DNA of 64,000 nt from Eriocheir sinensis (GCF_024679095.1 NC_066516.1:3636032-3700031); one strand, 5' to 3'; shown: positions 15,857 to 32,063, numbered from the stretch's first letter. The notes: generated by a model from the letters alone, not told the origin. Made by a program: numbers and translations.

Positions 15857-15883
15857 CTATTATTTCTTCCCTATCTCCCTTCC

Positions 15884-16155
15884 TTCCTAAGTTCGAGTCC
15901 GACTGAAACACCCTGACTTTTTTCAACCCTGGCCGAGTTGTGGAAGATTACCCTCATGTTGCCCAGGTCTTCATTCAACCTTAACTTCTGCGATCTCAGT
16001 CTAAAGTAGCACCAGGGGGCAGCATGGGCCAAGCAAGAGTCATACATCACGGCAGTCACTATAAACAATATTCGCCTGCGCCACTAACGGGCTGGGGTCG
16101 CCCAAGAGGTCCCTCAAGACAGCCTACCGGCGCTCTTGGCAGCACTCGAAGAAAA
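15884..16155 (+). mobile_element. Probable tRNA-derived SINE M, copy 1 (head truncated)
   Basis: 'GTTCGAGTCC' at 15891-15900 fits a Pol III B box; no A box is visible because a (TC)n array precedes it. The last 80 bp (about 16068-16150, 'GGGCTGGGGTC' and 'CCCTCAAGACAGC') match 54317-54395 at roughly 84 percent. A 15-bp stretch ('CATACATCACGGCAG') also matches 51553-51567, which suggests a second, interrupted copy. No coding capacity. The SINE identity is inferred. Confidence 0.45.
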
Positions 16156-16269
16156 CAAGGAAGAAAACTGCAACGGGCGTGTTTGTCTTGACTTCACGCG
16201 ATATTTGTAGTTTGTCTCAGTCGCTTTTACTGTTCGGGGTGAAGGTTTGACAAGGCGGTACTTTGTCAA

Positions 16270-18312
<2,043 letters not shown>

Positions 18313-18384
18313 AACAGGGTTTACAAAATATTGTGCTAAAGTTGAAGGTTTTAAGCTTCATCTATCTATAGCTACATACAAGAC

Positions 18385-20635
<2,251 letters not shown>

Positions 20636-23400
20636 ATAAGAACGTAAGGAGTCTGCAAGAGGCCGGTTGGCCTATACAAGGCAGCTCCTGTACACTCAGC
20701 CCCACCTTACCTCACCATCCATGGCTTTTTCTAACCTCTTCTTTAATGTATCTATGGTATTGGCACCTACAACATGGCTCCCAAGCCTGTTCCATTCGTC
20801 CACCACTCTATTGGTGAACCAACTCTTGCCTATGTCTTTGTTGAATCTGAATTTGTCTAACTTAAAACCATTGCCACGCGTCCTACCTGGCTCTTTTACT
20901 TTCAAAAATTTATTGACATCCCCTTTATTAAAGCCCTTCATCCATTTATAGACTTCGATCAAGTCTCCTCGCAACCTTCGCCTTTCTAGAGAGTGTAGAT
21001 TTAAATGTTTCAGCCTGTCTTCATAAGGCAAGTTTCTCACCCCTGAATCATCTTTGTCATCCTCCTCTGTACAGATTCTAACATCTTGATATCCATTCTA
21101 TAGTAGGGGGACCAGAACTGAACTGCATAATCGAGATGAGGTCTAACTAGTGCTATGTAAAGTTTGAGGATGACTTCAGCGCTCCTATTGCTTACGCTCC
21201 TTGAGATGAAACCCAGTATTCTGTTGGCCCGATTTTTAGCCTGAATGCAATAGCCCTAGGACGGAGGTCAGCGCTCACTAGGACTCCTAAGTCTCTCTCA
21301 CGCCCAGACCTGCTTAGAGGAGTGTCATTTAAGGAGTAATTGTGTGAGGTGTTATTCCTACCTACACTCAAAATGCTACACTTCCCGATATTGAATTCCA
21401 TCTGCCACTTCCCCTCCCAATCATATAGTCTGTCAAGCTCATCCTGGAGAACGGTAGCGTCGCTGTCTGATTGGATTACTCTACCGATCTTGGTATCATC
21501 TGCGAACTTACTGGCATCACTACTAATTCCTGTGTCCAAGTCATTGATGTAAATAATAAAAAGCAGAGGACCCAGCACCGACCCTTGTGGGATTCCACTC
21601 GTAACACTGCCCCATTCAGATTTTTTATCGTTAATTTGCACTCTCTGCTTCCTACCACTAAGCCACGCCCTAATCCAGTTCAAAACTTTCCCATCTACGC
21701 CGTGAGCCTGTAATTTTAGTAATAGCCGGTGATGAGGGACTTTGTCGAACGCTTTGCTGAAATCTAGATATAATATGTCATAATTTTCATCTCGTTCAAC
21801 CACCTCGATTACTTTAGTGTAGAAGGACAACAGGTTAGTAAGGCAAGACCTACCCTTTATGAACCCATGCTGTGAATCATGAATTAAATTATGCTTTTCT
21901 AGATGGTCCCGAATGCTCCTGGCTATAATTGACTCCAACATCTTGCCTACAACTGATGTTAAGCTAATTGGGGGATAATTTGAGGTGGCTGACTTGTCTC
22001 CCTTTTTGAAAATCGGCGTCACATTAGCTACTTTCCATTGGTTGGGCACATATCCAGAATTTACCGACATCTTAAAGATATCGGTAAGAGGGTCACTAAG
22101 GACTTCCTTGCACTCTTTCAGAACCCTTGGGAATACTTCGTCTGGGCCCGGCGATTTGTTTTTCTTCAACCTACCAATCTCATCCTGGACTACTTGCCTA
22201 GTGATGATCAAATCCCTCAACTTGTCCTTCTCTTCGCCCTCATATACCTGAACTCTCTCCGGTATTGTTGTTAGATTTTCCTGCGTGAAAACTGAGGGAA
22301 AATAGTCATTCATCATTTGACTCATATCTTCTCCATTCTCAACGAGCTCGCCTGTGTTTGTTTTCAACGGTCCAATTCTGTCCCTTGTTTTCGTTCTGTA
22401 CAATTTGAAGAAGCCCTTTGGATCGCTCTTGGCCTCGTTGGCTACCCTAATCTCATAGGTTCTTTTTGCTAGGCTGGTGTTCTTCTTCACCGACCTGGCT
22501 AGCTCAACATACCTACCCCTGAGGTGGATTTCTCCGTTCTTTATTTTCCTATAAATTCCTCTCTTCAAGCCTATCTCATGCTTGAGTCTGCGGGTCATCC
22601 ATTTGGGGTCGTTATTTTCCTTCCTACGTGCTTGGTAAGGGATATGCTGTCTCTGACCCTCTCCAATTACTGTAACTAAATTATTGTAGGTCATTTTTAC
22701 ATGGTTCCCCTGTCTTTCCGGTTCCAGCCCTGAGATCTGGCCCTCATCCAGCCCTAAGGTTCCCCAATTTACCTCCTCAAGGTGTCTTCTAAGCCCCTCA
22801 TAATCAGCTCGTCTAAAGTCAGGCACCAACACAGGGTTGAGTTCATGGGTCACTGCCCAGTCTATTTTAAACCTAATTTCCTTGTGATCACTGCCATCTA
22901 ATGCTCCCCCAACATCTAGCTCGCTGATCATATTCTCGGTGTTAGTTAAGACCAAGTCTAGAATGTTGTTACCCCTGGTGGGCTCAGTTACTGTCTGCTT
23001 GAGGAAATTATCTTGTATTACTTTCAGAAAATCCTCAGATTCTAGATCACCCACCACGCCTTCCCAGTCTATATTCCTATAGTTAAAATCCCCCATTATG
23101 CAGACATTTTTGCCCCTGCTCGCCCTGTCAACCTCTTGCAGTAATATATCAGTGTCCTGCCTGCTAAGGTTGGGTGGCCTGTAACGAACCCCTAGAATTA
23201 GTTTGTCTTTCCCTTTGTGGACGTCCACTCAAACTGATTCTGAGTCGCCATTTGTTTGAACAGAATTGTTAGCGGAACATTTAAGTGTGTCTTTAACATA
23301 AAGTGCCACCCCCCCTCCCCTTCTTCCCTTTCTATCTTTGTGAAACATCTGATAACCATCTATTTCATACTCCGACATGAAGTTTTTGTTTGCAGTATCC
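20636..23400 (-). mobile_element. LINE C1: CR1-like element, least damaged copy in the window
   Basis: 5'-truncated CR1-type LINE. It begins within the endonuclease near 23400 (first readable residues 'DTANKNFMSEYEIDGYQMF'), contains the complete RT and C-terminus, and ends in a short 3' UTR with 'TTCTTATGTTCTTATTATT', the CR1-type 3' tandem repeat. Few lesions are visible: a TGA replacing Trp in the endonuclease (about 23229), a frameshift near 21255 and another break between about 21040 and 21190. Its upstream end abuts LINE E, in the same orientation. Confidence 0.9.
20696..21040 (-). pseudogene. C1 ORF2 C-terminal segment, out of frame
   Basis: Continues the RT C-terminus after the breaks: 'NLPYEDRLKHLNLHSLERRR', 'YKWMKGFNKGD', then 'VVDEWNRLGSHVV' and a final 'DTLKKRLEKAMDGE' before a stop. 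The 'LHSLERRRLRGDLIE' and 'VVDEWN.L' blocks are typical of the CR1-group C-terminal region and have counterparts in family B ('MFSLEKRRLRGKLIE', 'VVREWNKLP'). Confidence 0.85.
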
Positions 23401-23432
23401 TGTGGGACATTTACTCTGAGTGAGGGAGGCAT
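21192..23432 (-). CDS. C1 ORF2: endonuclease (part) and reverse transcriptase
   Basis: The main frame (21192-23228) has 678 codons. It is preceded in the same frame by 23229-23432 with one TGA where Trp is expected ('SESV-stop-VDVHKG'); the part upstream of about 23400 belongs to LINE E. Endonuclease motifs in the 678-codon frame: 'RYRPPNLSR' (14-23), GDFN (46-49), 'GNNILDLVLTN' and the catalytic GSDH (112-115). RT motifs: 'KNKSPGPDEVFP' (357-367), NYPPISLTS (417-425; the usual Arg of YRPIS is Pro), 'QHGFIKGRSC', 'YLDFSKAFDKV' (motif A, catalytic Asp about 489), 'SGIPQGSVLGP' and FADDTK (575-580). After 'LVSADLRPR' a frameshift gives 20 unrelated residues. The catalytic residues of both enzymes are present. 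Confidence 0.88.
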
Positions 23433-25125
23433 TTATGATGGAGGCAAGGGGGGTAGCAAGTTCATAGGCAAACTCCTGATAAAGTTTCATGGGTAAATCC
23501 AGAGGTGTGGTAGACCTTTTGAGTTTGAGGGATCTGAGCTTTTTGGCAACTTTAAACTTTCAACAGCGGGAGGATTTGACGGGAAGGGGAGGTAGGCGGA
23601 GAGGGAGGTAAGGTCCAGGGGGGGAAGGCTTTGACAGATGGATGAGAAGTGAGAGTTAATCAGTTCAGTTGTCTCAAGTGGGGAGGAGAAGAAAGGGAGG
23701 AAAGGGAAAGCCGACGATGGGTAACCCAGGTCCCACAAATGGCGTATCTTGGAGAACAACTTGCTGGTGGTGTTGCCCTCCAGGTGTTGTAGTTTGTGGG
23801 GATAGTACTCCTTCATCGCCACTGTAATTTTCCTGATGACTGTGTTGCGAAGGGCCCTGTATTTTGCTCGGTCCGTGTGGAATGCGCGGTTCCTTTGCTG
23901 CATTAACGCCTTAATCCTCGAGGTCATCCAAAGCAGGTTGGCTGGGTGGGTGTGTAGTGTCTTGATGGGGAAGAAGTGGTGATAGGCCTGAGTGACGGTG
24001 GCGAGGGAGTTGTTCCACTTCTCCGTGACGTCATGAAGGGTTAGGACCTTGACCCAAGGATAACCCACCAACCACTGCCCAAACTGCCTTATCTTAGAGT
24101 CAGGTGTCGGGCGGGTGGACCTCTGTGAGAGGGTAGGGGAGGGCGTCCATAGGACCGAGGTGTGATTGCTTCGGCCCATGGGGGGAAGGGGCTGAGGGGG
24201 GGGTTACCAGTCCGTCAGGTCAGTGAGAATAAGGTCCAGCGTGTTCCTTTCGTGCGTGGGAAAGTTAACAATTTGCGTGAGACACAGGTAAAACAAACAT
24301 GGAAACATGGACTAGCAGGCAGCAGAAAGCCTGTTGGCTCATTACTAGGATGCCTGCTTTCAGTGATTTAATCAATCCGTTTGCCATAGGAGTGGCTTTC
24401 TCGTAACGTCTGCAATATCTATATAGTTCGTTGAGGTCCCCACACAACACGAACTTAGCACCGTGGTACCTAACACGTGTAGCGTCCTCTGTATTAATGA
24501 GATGGTTACCTAACGCAGGGCTGGAGGGAGAGCGAGGTGGATTGTACACTGCACATAGTATGATAGTGTCAACCTGGCGAAGGGTATCTTTGATCCACAT
24601 TGCCTCCACCTCATCGGGAACGTCCACATCGAAGACTGAGGGGTTGAAAGTGTTACTAAAATTCCACCGCCTCTCCTGCCCTCTCTGAGGCGGGACAACA
24701 CACTGTACCCGTCCACCTGGCACAGCTCTGGGGTCACTTGCCAGGGTTCCGTGAATGTCACTATGTCCGGGTTGATGGTTCTCACTGTGGTAATAACCTC
24801 GTCGAGCTTGTTGTTCAGGGAGGTGACGTTGGACATCAGCACTGAGGGGAGGTTACACCACACGCGCGGCACTTTAAAGTGTTTGTACTCGCTATGCTTC
24901 ACTAAATTAGTCACTGGGCGCACTCTCGTAATTGTTTTGATGGCTCGCTGAACACAACGCGGCCACGGAAACGAAACAGTATCAGTGTTTTTAGTGTGTC
25001 GATGGCCGATGAGGGGGTATCCAGCTCCATGCCTGAGCGCCTGAGCTAGCGAAGGAGGTGCTGATAGTAGCGGTAAGCCATACTGCACTGCACTGTTCGA
25101 TGATGGTGTGGGTGACTGTAGGATT
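23400..25125 (-). mobile_element. LINE E: endonuclease and start of RT, cut by C1 and interrupted by D
   Basis: 5' part of a further LINE family on the minus strand. A leader of about 60 codons is followed by 'VLMSNVTSLNNKLDEV' and 'DIVTFTEPW' (endonuclease motifs), 'GRRGGGILV', 'LCAVYNPPR', 'FVLCGDLNELYR', 'QIVNFPTHERNTLDLILT' and 'GRSNHTSVLW' (in the position of SDH, here SNH). Pre-RT 'KWNNSLATVTQAYHHFFP' follows and the start of RT reads 'TPLDLPMKLYQEFAYELATP'. At about 23400 it stops abruptly against C1. The remaining RT is absent from the window. Several frameshifts are present. Confidence 0.75.
24275..24362 (-). mobile_element. LINE D 3'-end fragment inserted in the endonuclease of E
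   Basis: Minus-strand 'CAGGCATCCTAGTAATGAGC' and 'CAGGCTTTCTGCTGCC', ending in a double 'CATGTTTC'-type tail, interrupts the E endonuclease between 'ATPMANGLI' and 'LTQIVNFPTHERN'. The same sequence occurs at 42275-42377 on the plus strand. The (CATGTTTC)n tail indicates a LINE 3' terminus. No clear target duplication was identified. Confidence 0.75.
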
Positions 25126-25355
<230 letters not shown>

Positions 25356-25469
25356 CAGATTTACATAGAAAATCAGACCACACAGACCCCATGGTCCAGA
25401 CTTGGTGGTCTGTCCTTAAACCTAAGTGATTTTACATTAATCAGAAGACTCAAACGTTGCATTTCTACT

Positions 25470-27409
25470 CTAGTTGATATTAAGTTGAAGGAAGTGACGG
25501 TCGAGCTTATTTTTGAAGGAGTCAATCGTGTTACACTGGACCACTGATGGTGGAAGCTTATTCCATTCTCGCACTACAACGTTGGTGAAGAAAATTTGGT
25601 GCAGTCTGAATTTACTTGTCTACATTTGAGTTTTACGCCATTGTTCCTCGTGCGCAAAGTGTCATCGATCATAAACAATGTTGATCTGTCTACATTCGTG
25701 AAACCATTAAGTATTTTAAAACATTCGATCAGTTTTCCTCGGAGGCGACGTTTCTCAAGAGAACATGTTAAGGGTAGAAAGCCTTTCTTCGTAGGATTTG
25801 TTGCGCAAGGAAGGGTCATTTTCGTTGCCCGACGCTGAACACCTTCTAATTTAGCAATATCCTTTGCATGGTGGGAGACCAAAACTGTACCGCATATTCC
25901 AAGTGGGGTCTGACTAAACTGTTGTAGAGCGAGTATTACATATTTATTCTTGAATACAAAGAATCAATTAATTAAGCCAAAAATTATGTTCGCTTTATTT
26001 GCTGCATCGATGAATTGATTTGAGAATTTGAGGTTTGACGCGATTTTGACCCCAAGTCTTTGACGCATTGAACGCTTTTGAGTTTAACGCCGCGCATTTC
26101 GTATTCGAACTTCTTATTCCTCGTTCCAACTTGAAGGACCTGGCACTTGTCTACGTTAAAGGGCATCTCCCATCTATCCGACCAAGCTGAAATTTTGTGC
26201 AAATCCTCTTGGAGGCTTTGCCTGTCTTCGTCAGTGAGAACCGAGTTGCCAATCTTTGTGTCGTCTGCAAATTTACTAATGCGGTTATTGAGTCCAACAT
26301 CCACGTCGTTGATGTAAATAATGAAGAGCACTGGGCCACGGACCGAGCCCTGAGGGACGCCACTAGTGACAGGCGCCCACTCTGAGTTAAATCCGTCAAT
26401 CACTACTCTTTGTTGTCTGTTGCTCAACCAATTCGCGATCCATTGGTTTACTTGACCGTCAATACCTATTTGCTTTAATTTGTAAAGTAATTTATGATGC
26501 GGGACTTTATCAAACGCTTTCTGGAAATCAAGATAGACTACGTCCAGTGATTTGGTTACGTCATAAGCAGTGAAGAGGTCGTTATAAAAGGTTAATAGGT
26601 TTGATAGGCAGGATCTTTTGTTTCGGAAGCCATGTTGCGAGTCCCCAATCAATGAGTGGCTTTCAAGGTAATTCACAATTTTGTCTCTAATTATGCCTCA
26701 AGTAGCTTACCTACAACCGAAGTTAGACTAATGGGCCTGTAATTACCTGGTACTTTTTGTCTCCTTTCTTGAAAATCGGTGTCACGTTAGCCTTTTTCCA
26801 ATCTGAAGGGACGATGCCTTGTCGCAAGGACATATTGAATACGGTTGTGAGGGAGGAGAGTATTTCGCTCTTTGTTTCTTTCAGCAGAGTTGGATATACT
26901 TTGTCAGGTCCAGGACTTTTATTTGTTTTAAGTGAATGGAGAGCTTTAAGGACTTCATCGGTTGTTATTTCAAAATTAGGCAATGCATGCTCGAGATTTA
27001 CAATAGTACTGGTGTTGGTGGTAGCGATAGGAAGACTGTTAGTATTAAACACCGAGGAAAAGTAATTGTTTAAGAGGTTTGCAATGTGTTGGCTGTCAGT
27101 CACTAGTGCACCGTCGCTGTTTGTTAAAGGTCCAATACCACTTTTGATCGCCTTTCTGTTGTTTATGTAACTGAAGAAAGATTTCGGATTATTTTTACAG
27201 TTGGCTGCAATATTTTCTTCGTATCTACGCTTTGCCTGACCTACTAGTCGTTTTACTCGTCGCCTGGCATCATTATAAAGTCTAATGTTTTCGGGCGTGC
27301 TTTGTTCTTTCTTTAACCTGTAAAACAATTTTCTCTCATTGACTGATTGTTTAATTTCGCTATTAAACCACGGTGGGCTTTTATTAGTGTTAATTCGCTT
27401 CTCGCACAA
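25470..27409 (-). pseudogene. B3 ORF2: reverse transcriptase and C-terminal region
   Basis: Read on the minus strand in several frames. The pre-RT 'KSPPWFNSEIKQSV' is followed by 'LKTNKSPGPDKVYP' and 'WKKANVTPIFKKGDK', where the first frame breaks near 26745. The next frame (to 25984) carries 'DSQHGFRNKRSCLSNLLTF', motif A 'VVYLDFQKAFDKVPHH', 'SGVPQGSVRGPVLF' (Leu to Arg compared with B4) and the active-site FADDTK. The C-terminal region then runs through 'LPLTCSLEKRRLRGKLIEC' to the stop at 25470. All catalytic Asp residues are present, so inactivation is by frameshift. Confidence 0.88.
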
Positions 27410-27501
27410 GGGGACGAATGTGTTCTGCTGAGTGAGTAAGTGATTGTTAAGGTTTAGCCAGGCTTCCTCTACGTTGCCGTCATCTGATAGTTGTATTTCT
27501 G

Positions 27502-28285
27502 TTAGTTTTGTCGGATTTCTACGAAGTTAGCTCTTTTGAAATTGGGCACCTTTACTTTATTTTCAGTCACTGATGATTGAGCTTTAATGTCGACGCGCAC
27601 TAATTTATGATCGCAAGAACCGAGGTGTTCTCCTACCGTGACACTACTGATTAGGTTATCTTGGGTCGTTATAACAAGGTCGAGTATATTATTTTGTCGA
27701 GTTGGCTCAGAAACCATTTGGCTTAGATAATTTTCTTCTAGAAATTCGATCATTCTATGTGACTCGCCTTCTGTACCTGACAGTGTCGCCCAGTCGATAT
27801 GGGGGAGGTTAAAGTCTCCTAATATCAGTGAGTCGCTGTTATTAAGTGACTGCCTTAAGACGCTGTACATTTCAAGGTCGTCATCGAGTGATTGCCCGGG
27901 AGGTCTGTAGGTGACAGATATATTTAAGTTGACTTTTGCAATGTTTACTCGCACGCACAAATGTTCAACGTTACTGTTTCCCGGTGTTTTGTCAGTGGGT
28001 TGCAAATAGCTTTTTGACATAAAGGGCGACGCCACCGCCTCTACGGTTTACACGATCTTTGTTGAAGAGTCTGTAGCCATCTATGTTGTATTCGGAACTT
28101 AAATCAATATTTGTGGTGTCGATAAATGTTTCGGTTATAGCAATTATGTCAAAATTTTCTGTTAAAGCAAGACATCTCAGTTCATCAAATTTGTTTCTTA
28201 GGCTACGCGCATTGAAACTAAGGATTTTTAAGTTATCTAGAGGCTTAGTAATAGAGGTGGTGGTACTTGCGGGATCAGGGTTACG
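27502..28285 (-). pseudogene. B3 ORF2 N-terminus: APE-type endonuclease
   Basis: Starts near 28285 with 'LKILSFNARSLRNKFDELRC', then 'IIAITETF', 'NIDGYRLFNKDRVNRRGGG' and 'VALYVK', where a one-base indel near 28020 shifts the frame. It continues 'SYLQPTDKTPGNSN', 'VTYRPPGQS', 'LILGDFNLPHIDW', 'NNILDLVITTQDN' and 'GSCDHKLVRVD' (SDH-type block, here CDH). Target-nicking nuclease of the retrotransposon. The motifs are conserved in B4, which starts partway through this domain. Confidence 0.88.
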
Positions 28286-28307
28286 GGTTTGTTGCGATGC
28301 ACGGCGT

Positions 28308-29366
28308 CTATTTACACGGGTGGGGTGGAGGGACGTGGCCGTGACTCGTTTTTTGTTCGGGTGACACGCACTGCTTCGTTGAGGAGCCTTCCGAGTCTGG
28401 CTGCCCCGATGGGAGAAAGGTGCAATCCGTCCCTGTGAAAGAGCTCATTTTGTCCATAGAAATTGTCCCATGTGTTGAGGAACTCCACGTCAAGCTCCTG
28501 CAAAGAGTCTGTAAGCGGTTGTTTAGGCTGAAGGCCTTACTGAAAATGTCGCTCTCCGCCCAAGTCCGTGGTAGAACTCCTGAAATCAAAATGTTAGGGG
28601 ATTTAGTCTTATACTGCTGGATGAGCCTACGGTACTTCTCCAGGAGTTCCTCAGACCGGGTCGTGGTGATGTCGTTCGTACCTGTGTGAATAACAAACAG
28701 TGAATCATTAGTAGCCTGGGGGGAGATCTCCTCAAGAGCAGCAGTTATGTCGTCGATCCCAGCACCAGGATAGCAATAGTTCCGTCTTCGACGAGGAACT
28801 CTGCCGCAGAACTCAACGACCTGCTGGCGAATCATGGAGTCACCCACCAGGAAGGTGCTCTCCTGCTCGTCCTCCTCCTCCAGAATGGCAAACCTGTTGA
28901 AGCAATGAACAGGATAAATCGCTTGTCTGGCTGGTTTGGCTCCTCCATTCACGACGGTGAAGCCATCATGGTCGGTGCCACTAGCATCCTCCCGTTGTGT
29001 GGTGTTGTCCGCTGGTGTCGACGGTACCGCTGAGGGCAAGGGGGCGGTTGGAGAAGGGTTTGGCACCACAGCAACGTTAGCCTGGATGAATTCCTGCAAG
29101 GAGGCAACAGTGCGAGAAAGCTCTATTATTTTATTCTGACCTGCTTCCATCTTCTCTTCTTGCTCCTGCAGTCTGGTCTCGAGATGCTGCCTGGTGAGAG
29201 AAAGCTCTATTATTTTGTTCTGGCCTTCTTCCATCTTCTCTTCCTGCTCCTGCAGTCTTGTCTCGAGATGCTGCCTGGACAGACACAGTCGACAGACAGC
29301 AGAACGCCCTGTAAAAAAGTGAGCTGAGAAGCTACCGTTACAAGTACTGCACTTCTTAGGCGCCAT
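28308..29366 (-). CDS. B3 ORF1: zinc finger, duplicated coiled coil, SGNH/GDSL esterase domain
   Basis: Starts at ATG 29366 ('MAPKKCSTCNGSF'). A zinc site C6-x2-C9-x15-C25-x2-C28 is followed by two tandem 28-residue heptad-like units (31-58 and 59-86, differing by three residues), then a Pro/Ser/Thr-rich linker. From about residue 172 there is an SGNH hydrolase: block I 'FLVGDSMIR' (GDS 175-177), block II 'GAGIDDI', block III 'VIHTGTNDI' (GTND 229-232). Block V 'DGLHLSPIGAARLGRLL' lies in the next frame at 28312-28503, so a one-base indel near 28500 separates it. CR1-clade ORF1 proteins are known to carry an esterase domain of this kind; its role in retrotransposition is unsettled. Would need that single frame repair to be complete. 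Confidence 0.88.
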   Translation of the reverse strand: MAPKKCSTCNGSFSAHFFTGRSAVCRLCLSRQHLETRLQEQEEKMEEGQNKIIELSLTRQHLETRLQEQEEKMEAGQNKIIELSRTVASLQEFIQANVAVVPNPSPTAPLPSAVPSTPADNTTQREDASGTDHDGFTVVNGGAKPARQAIYPVHCFNRFAILEEEDEQESTFLVGDSMIRQQVVEFCGRVPRRRRNYCYPGAGIDDITAALEEISPQATNDSLFVIHTGTNDITTTRSEELLEKYRRLIQQYKTKSPNILISGVLPRTWAESDIFSKAFSLNNRLQTLCRSLTWSSSTHGTISMDKMSSFTGTDCTFLPSGQPDSEGSSTKQCVSPEQKTSHGHVPPPHPCK

Positions 29367-29399
29367 CTTAGCTGAAATGAAAGAGATAAAAACACAGAG

Positions 29400-29990
29400 T
29401 GAAGGGGATTAGGAAAGGGGGTGAGGTGTGTGAGAGGTAGTTTAGTAATGGAGGAAAAGTGAGAGAGAGGAGGAGTAGGAAGGGATGTGAGGTGAGTAAA
29501 GAGGGGGAAAGAGAGGTGTGTGAGATCAAGGAGGGTTAGGAAATACGTAGGTGAGGTGGGAGAGAGGAGGAGTAGTAAGGGATGTGAGGTGAGTAAAGAG
29601 GGGGAAAGGGAGGCGGTGAGTGAGGTGTGTGAGATCAAGGAGGGTTAGGAAATAGGTGAGGTGGGAGAGAGGAGGAGTAGGAAGTGATGTGAGGTGAGTA
29701 AAGAGGGGGAAAGAGAGGCGGTGAGTGAGGTGTGTGAGATCAAGGAGGGTTAGGAAATAGGTGAGGTGGTAGAGAGGAGGAGTAGGAAGGGATGTGAGGT
29801 GAGTAAAGAGGGGTAAAGGGAGGCAGTGAGTGAGGTGTGAGATCAAGGAGGTTAGGAAATAGGTGAGATGAGTGAGAGGAGTTTGGGAAAGGAGGTAAGT
29901 GGGAGAGGAGGAGTAGGAAGGGATGTGAGGTGAGTGAGGGGTGTGCGAACAAGAACGGTTAAGAAAGAGGCGCGGTAAGGTGAGTGAAGG
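29400..29990. repeat. Purine-rich minisatellite, unit about 103-110 bp, about five copies
   Basis: The landmark 'GATCAAGGAGGGTTAGGAAA' recurs at 29523, 29633, 29738 and (diverged) 29841; 'GATGTGAGGTGAGTAAAGAG' recurs with the same spacing. Units decay toward 29990, and a further 240 bp of GA/GT-rich DNA (to 30235) looks like the worn edge. No gene. Confidence 0.9.
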
Positions 29991-30239
29991 GATGGGTAAT
30001 TAGGATGTGATGTAAGGTGAGTGAGGGGGGGAGGGCTTAGAACTATGTGGAGGTGAGGGAGGAGTAGGAAGGGCTAATCCTCTAGGGGATGAGGAGGAGC
30101 AAAGGGATGTGAGGTGAGCGAGGGTGGGGGGCTTAGGTGAGGTGAGGGAAAGGGGTGTAGGAAGTGTTAATCCTCTAGGGATTTAAAGAGGTGTAATGAG
30201 GAGGAGCAGATTGAATCCTCAGGAATTCAAAGGGTGGGT

Positions 30240-31190
<951 letters not shown>

Positions 31191-31239
31191 ATGCCTTGAC
31201 TAATATTTGCGTCAGTATTGTTTGTGTGTTTGCGCCCGG

Positions 31240-31991
31240 GGGGGAGGAGAAAAAGGAGGAGGAGGAGGAGGAGGAGAAGGAGGAGGAGGAGGAGGAGGAG
31301 GAGGAGGAGGAGGAGGAGGTAATGAATGAAGGGTTAGGAGGAAAGTGAGGGAAGATATGTGGAATACATTAGGAAGGGAGAAAGGAATGGAAGAAATAGA
31401 GAAAGGAAGGAAGGACGGAAAAAAGAAAATAGGGAAGGAAAGAAAGAAACGAAGGAAAGGAGGAATTAAGAAAGGAAAGAAAAGGAATGAGAGCAGAGAA
31501 GAACAACAAGAGAAAGAAAAAGATCATGAAAAGGAAGAAAAATAACAAAAAAAGTAGACAACGGAAAGAAGGATAAAATAGAAGAGTAGAGGAAGAAAGG
31601 AAAGAAAAAAATAAGGAAGGAAATGAAAGGACTTAGATAAAAAAGGCATAGCAAGAGAAAGAAAAAGAAAAGAACAAGAAACGAAGAAAAATAAGTGGTG
31701 ATGAAAACTAAGAGAAGGAAAAACAGAAAAATTAGGAGAAAAATGCGAAAAGAAAAAGAAAGGAGAAAAGGTGGAAGAGAAGAATGACTGATGAGAGAAA
31801 AGAGGAAGAGGAAGAGGAAGAGGAGGATAATTAATAGGAGCAGAAGGAGAAGGAGGAGATCAGCGATAAAAGAAAGAGTTTGAAGAGGAAGAGGACGATG
31901 AAGTAGAAGCTGAGAAGCAGAAGAAAAGGAGGAGGAGGAGGAGGAGGAGGAGGAGGAGTTATTGTGTGAGTGACTTGAGGCATTTAGCGAG

Positions 31992-32062
<71 letters not shown>
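31240..32062. repeat. Polypurine stretch ending in (AC)n
   Basis: (GGA)n at about 31256-31319, then about 600 bp of imperfect GA/GAA/GGAA polypurine, (GGA)n at 31930-31958, and (AC)n at about 31992-32062. Nothing coding. Confidence 0.9.

Positions 32063-32063
<1 letters not shown>

Noticed and set aside
15871..16068. 65-codon minus-strand frame as a small gene
   Set aside because: Overlaps a repeat found elsewhere in the window and carries a B box on the other strand; more likely SINE body.
24262..24380. Target-site duplication for the D insertion in E
   Set aside because: No matching flanks of 5 bp or more could be placed confidently.
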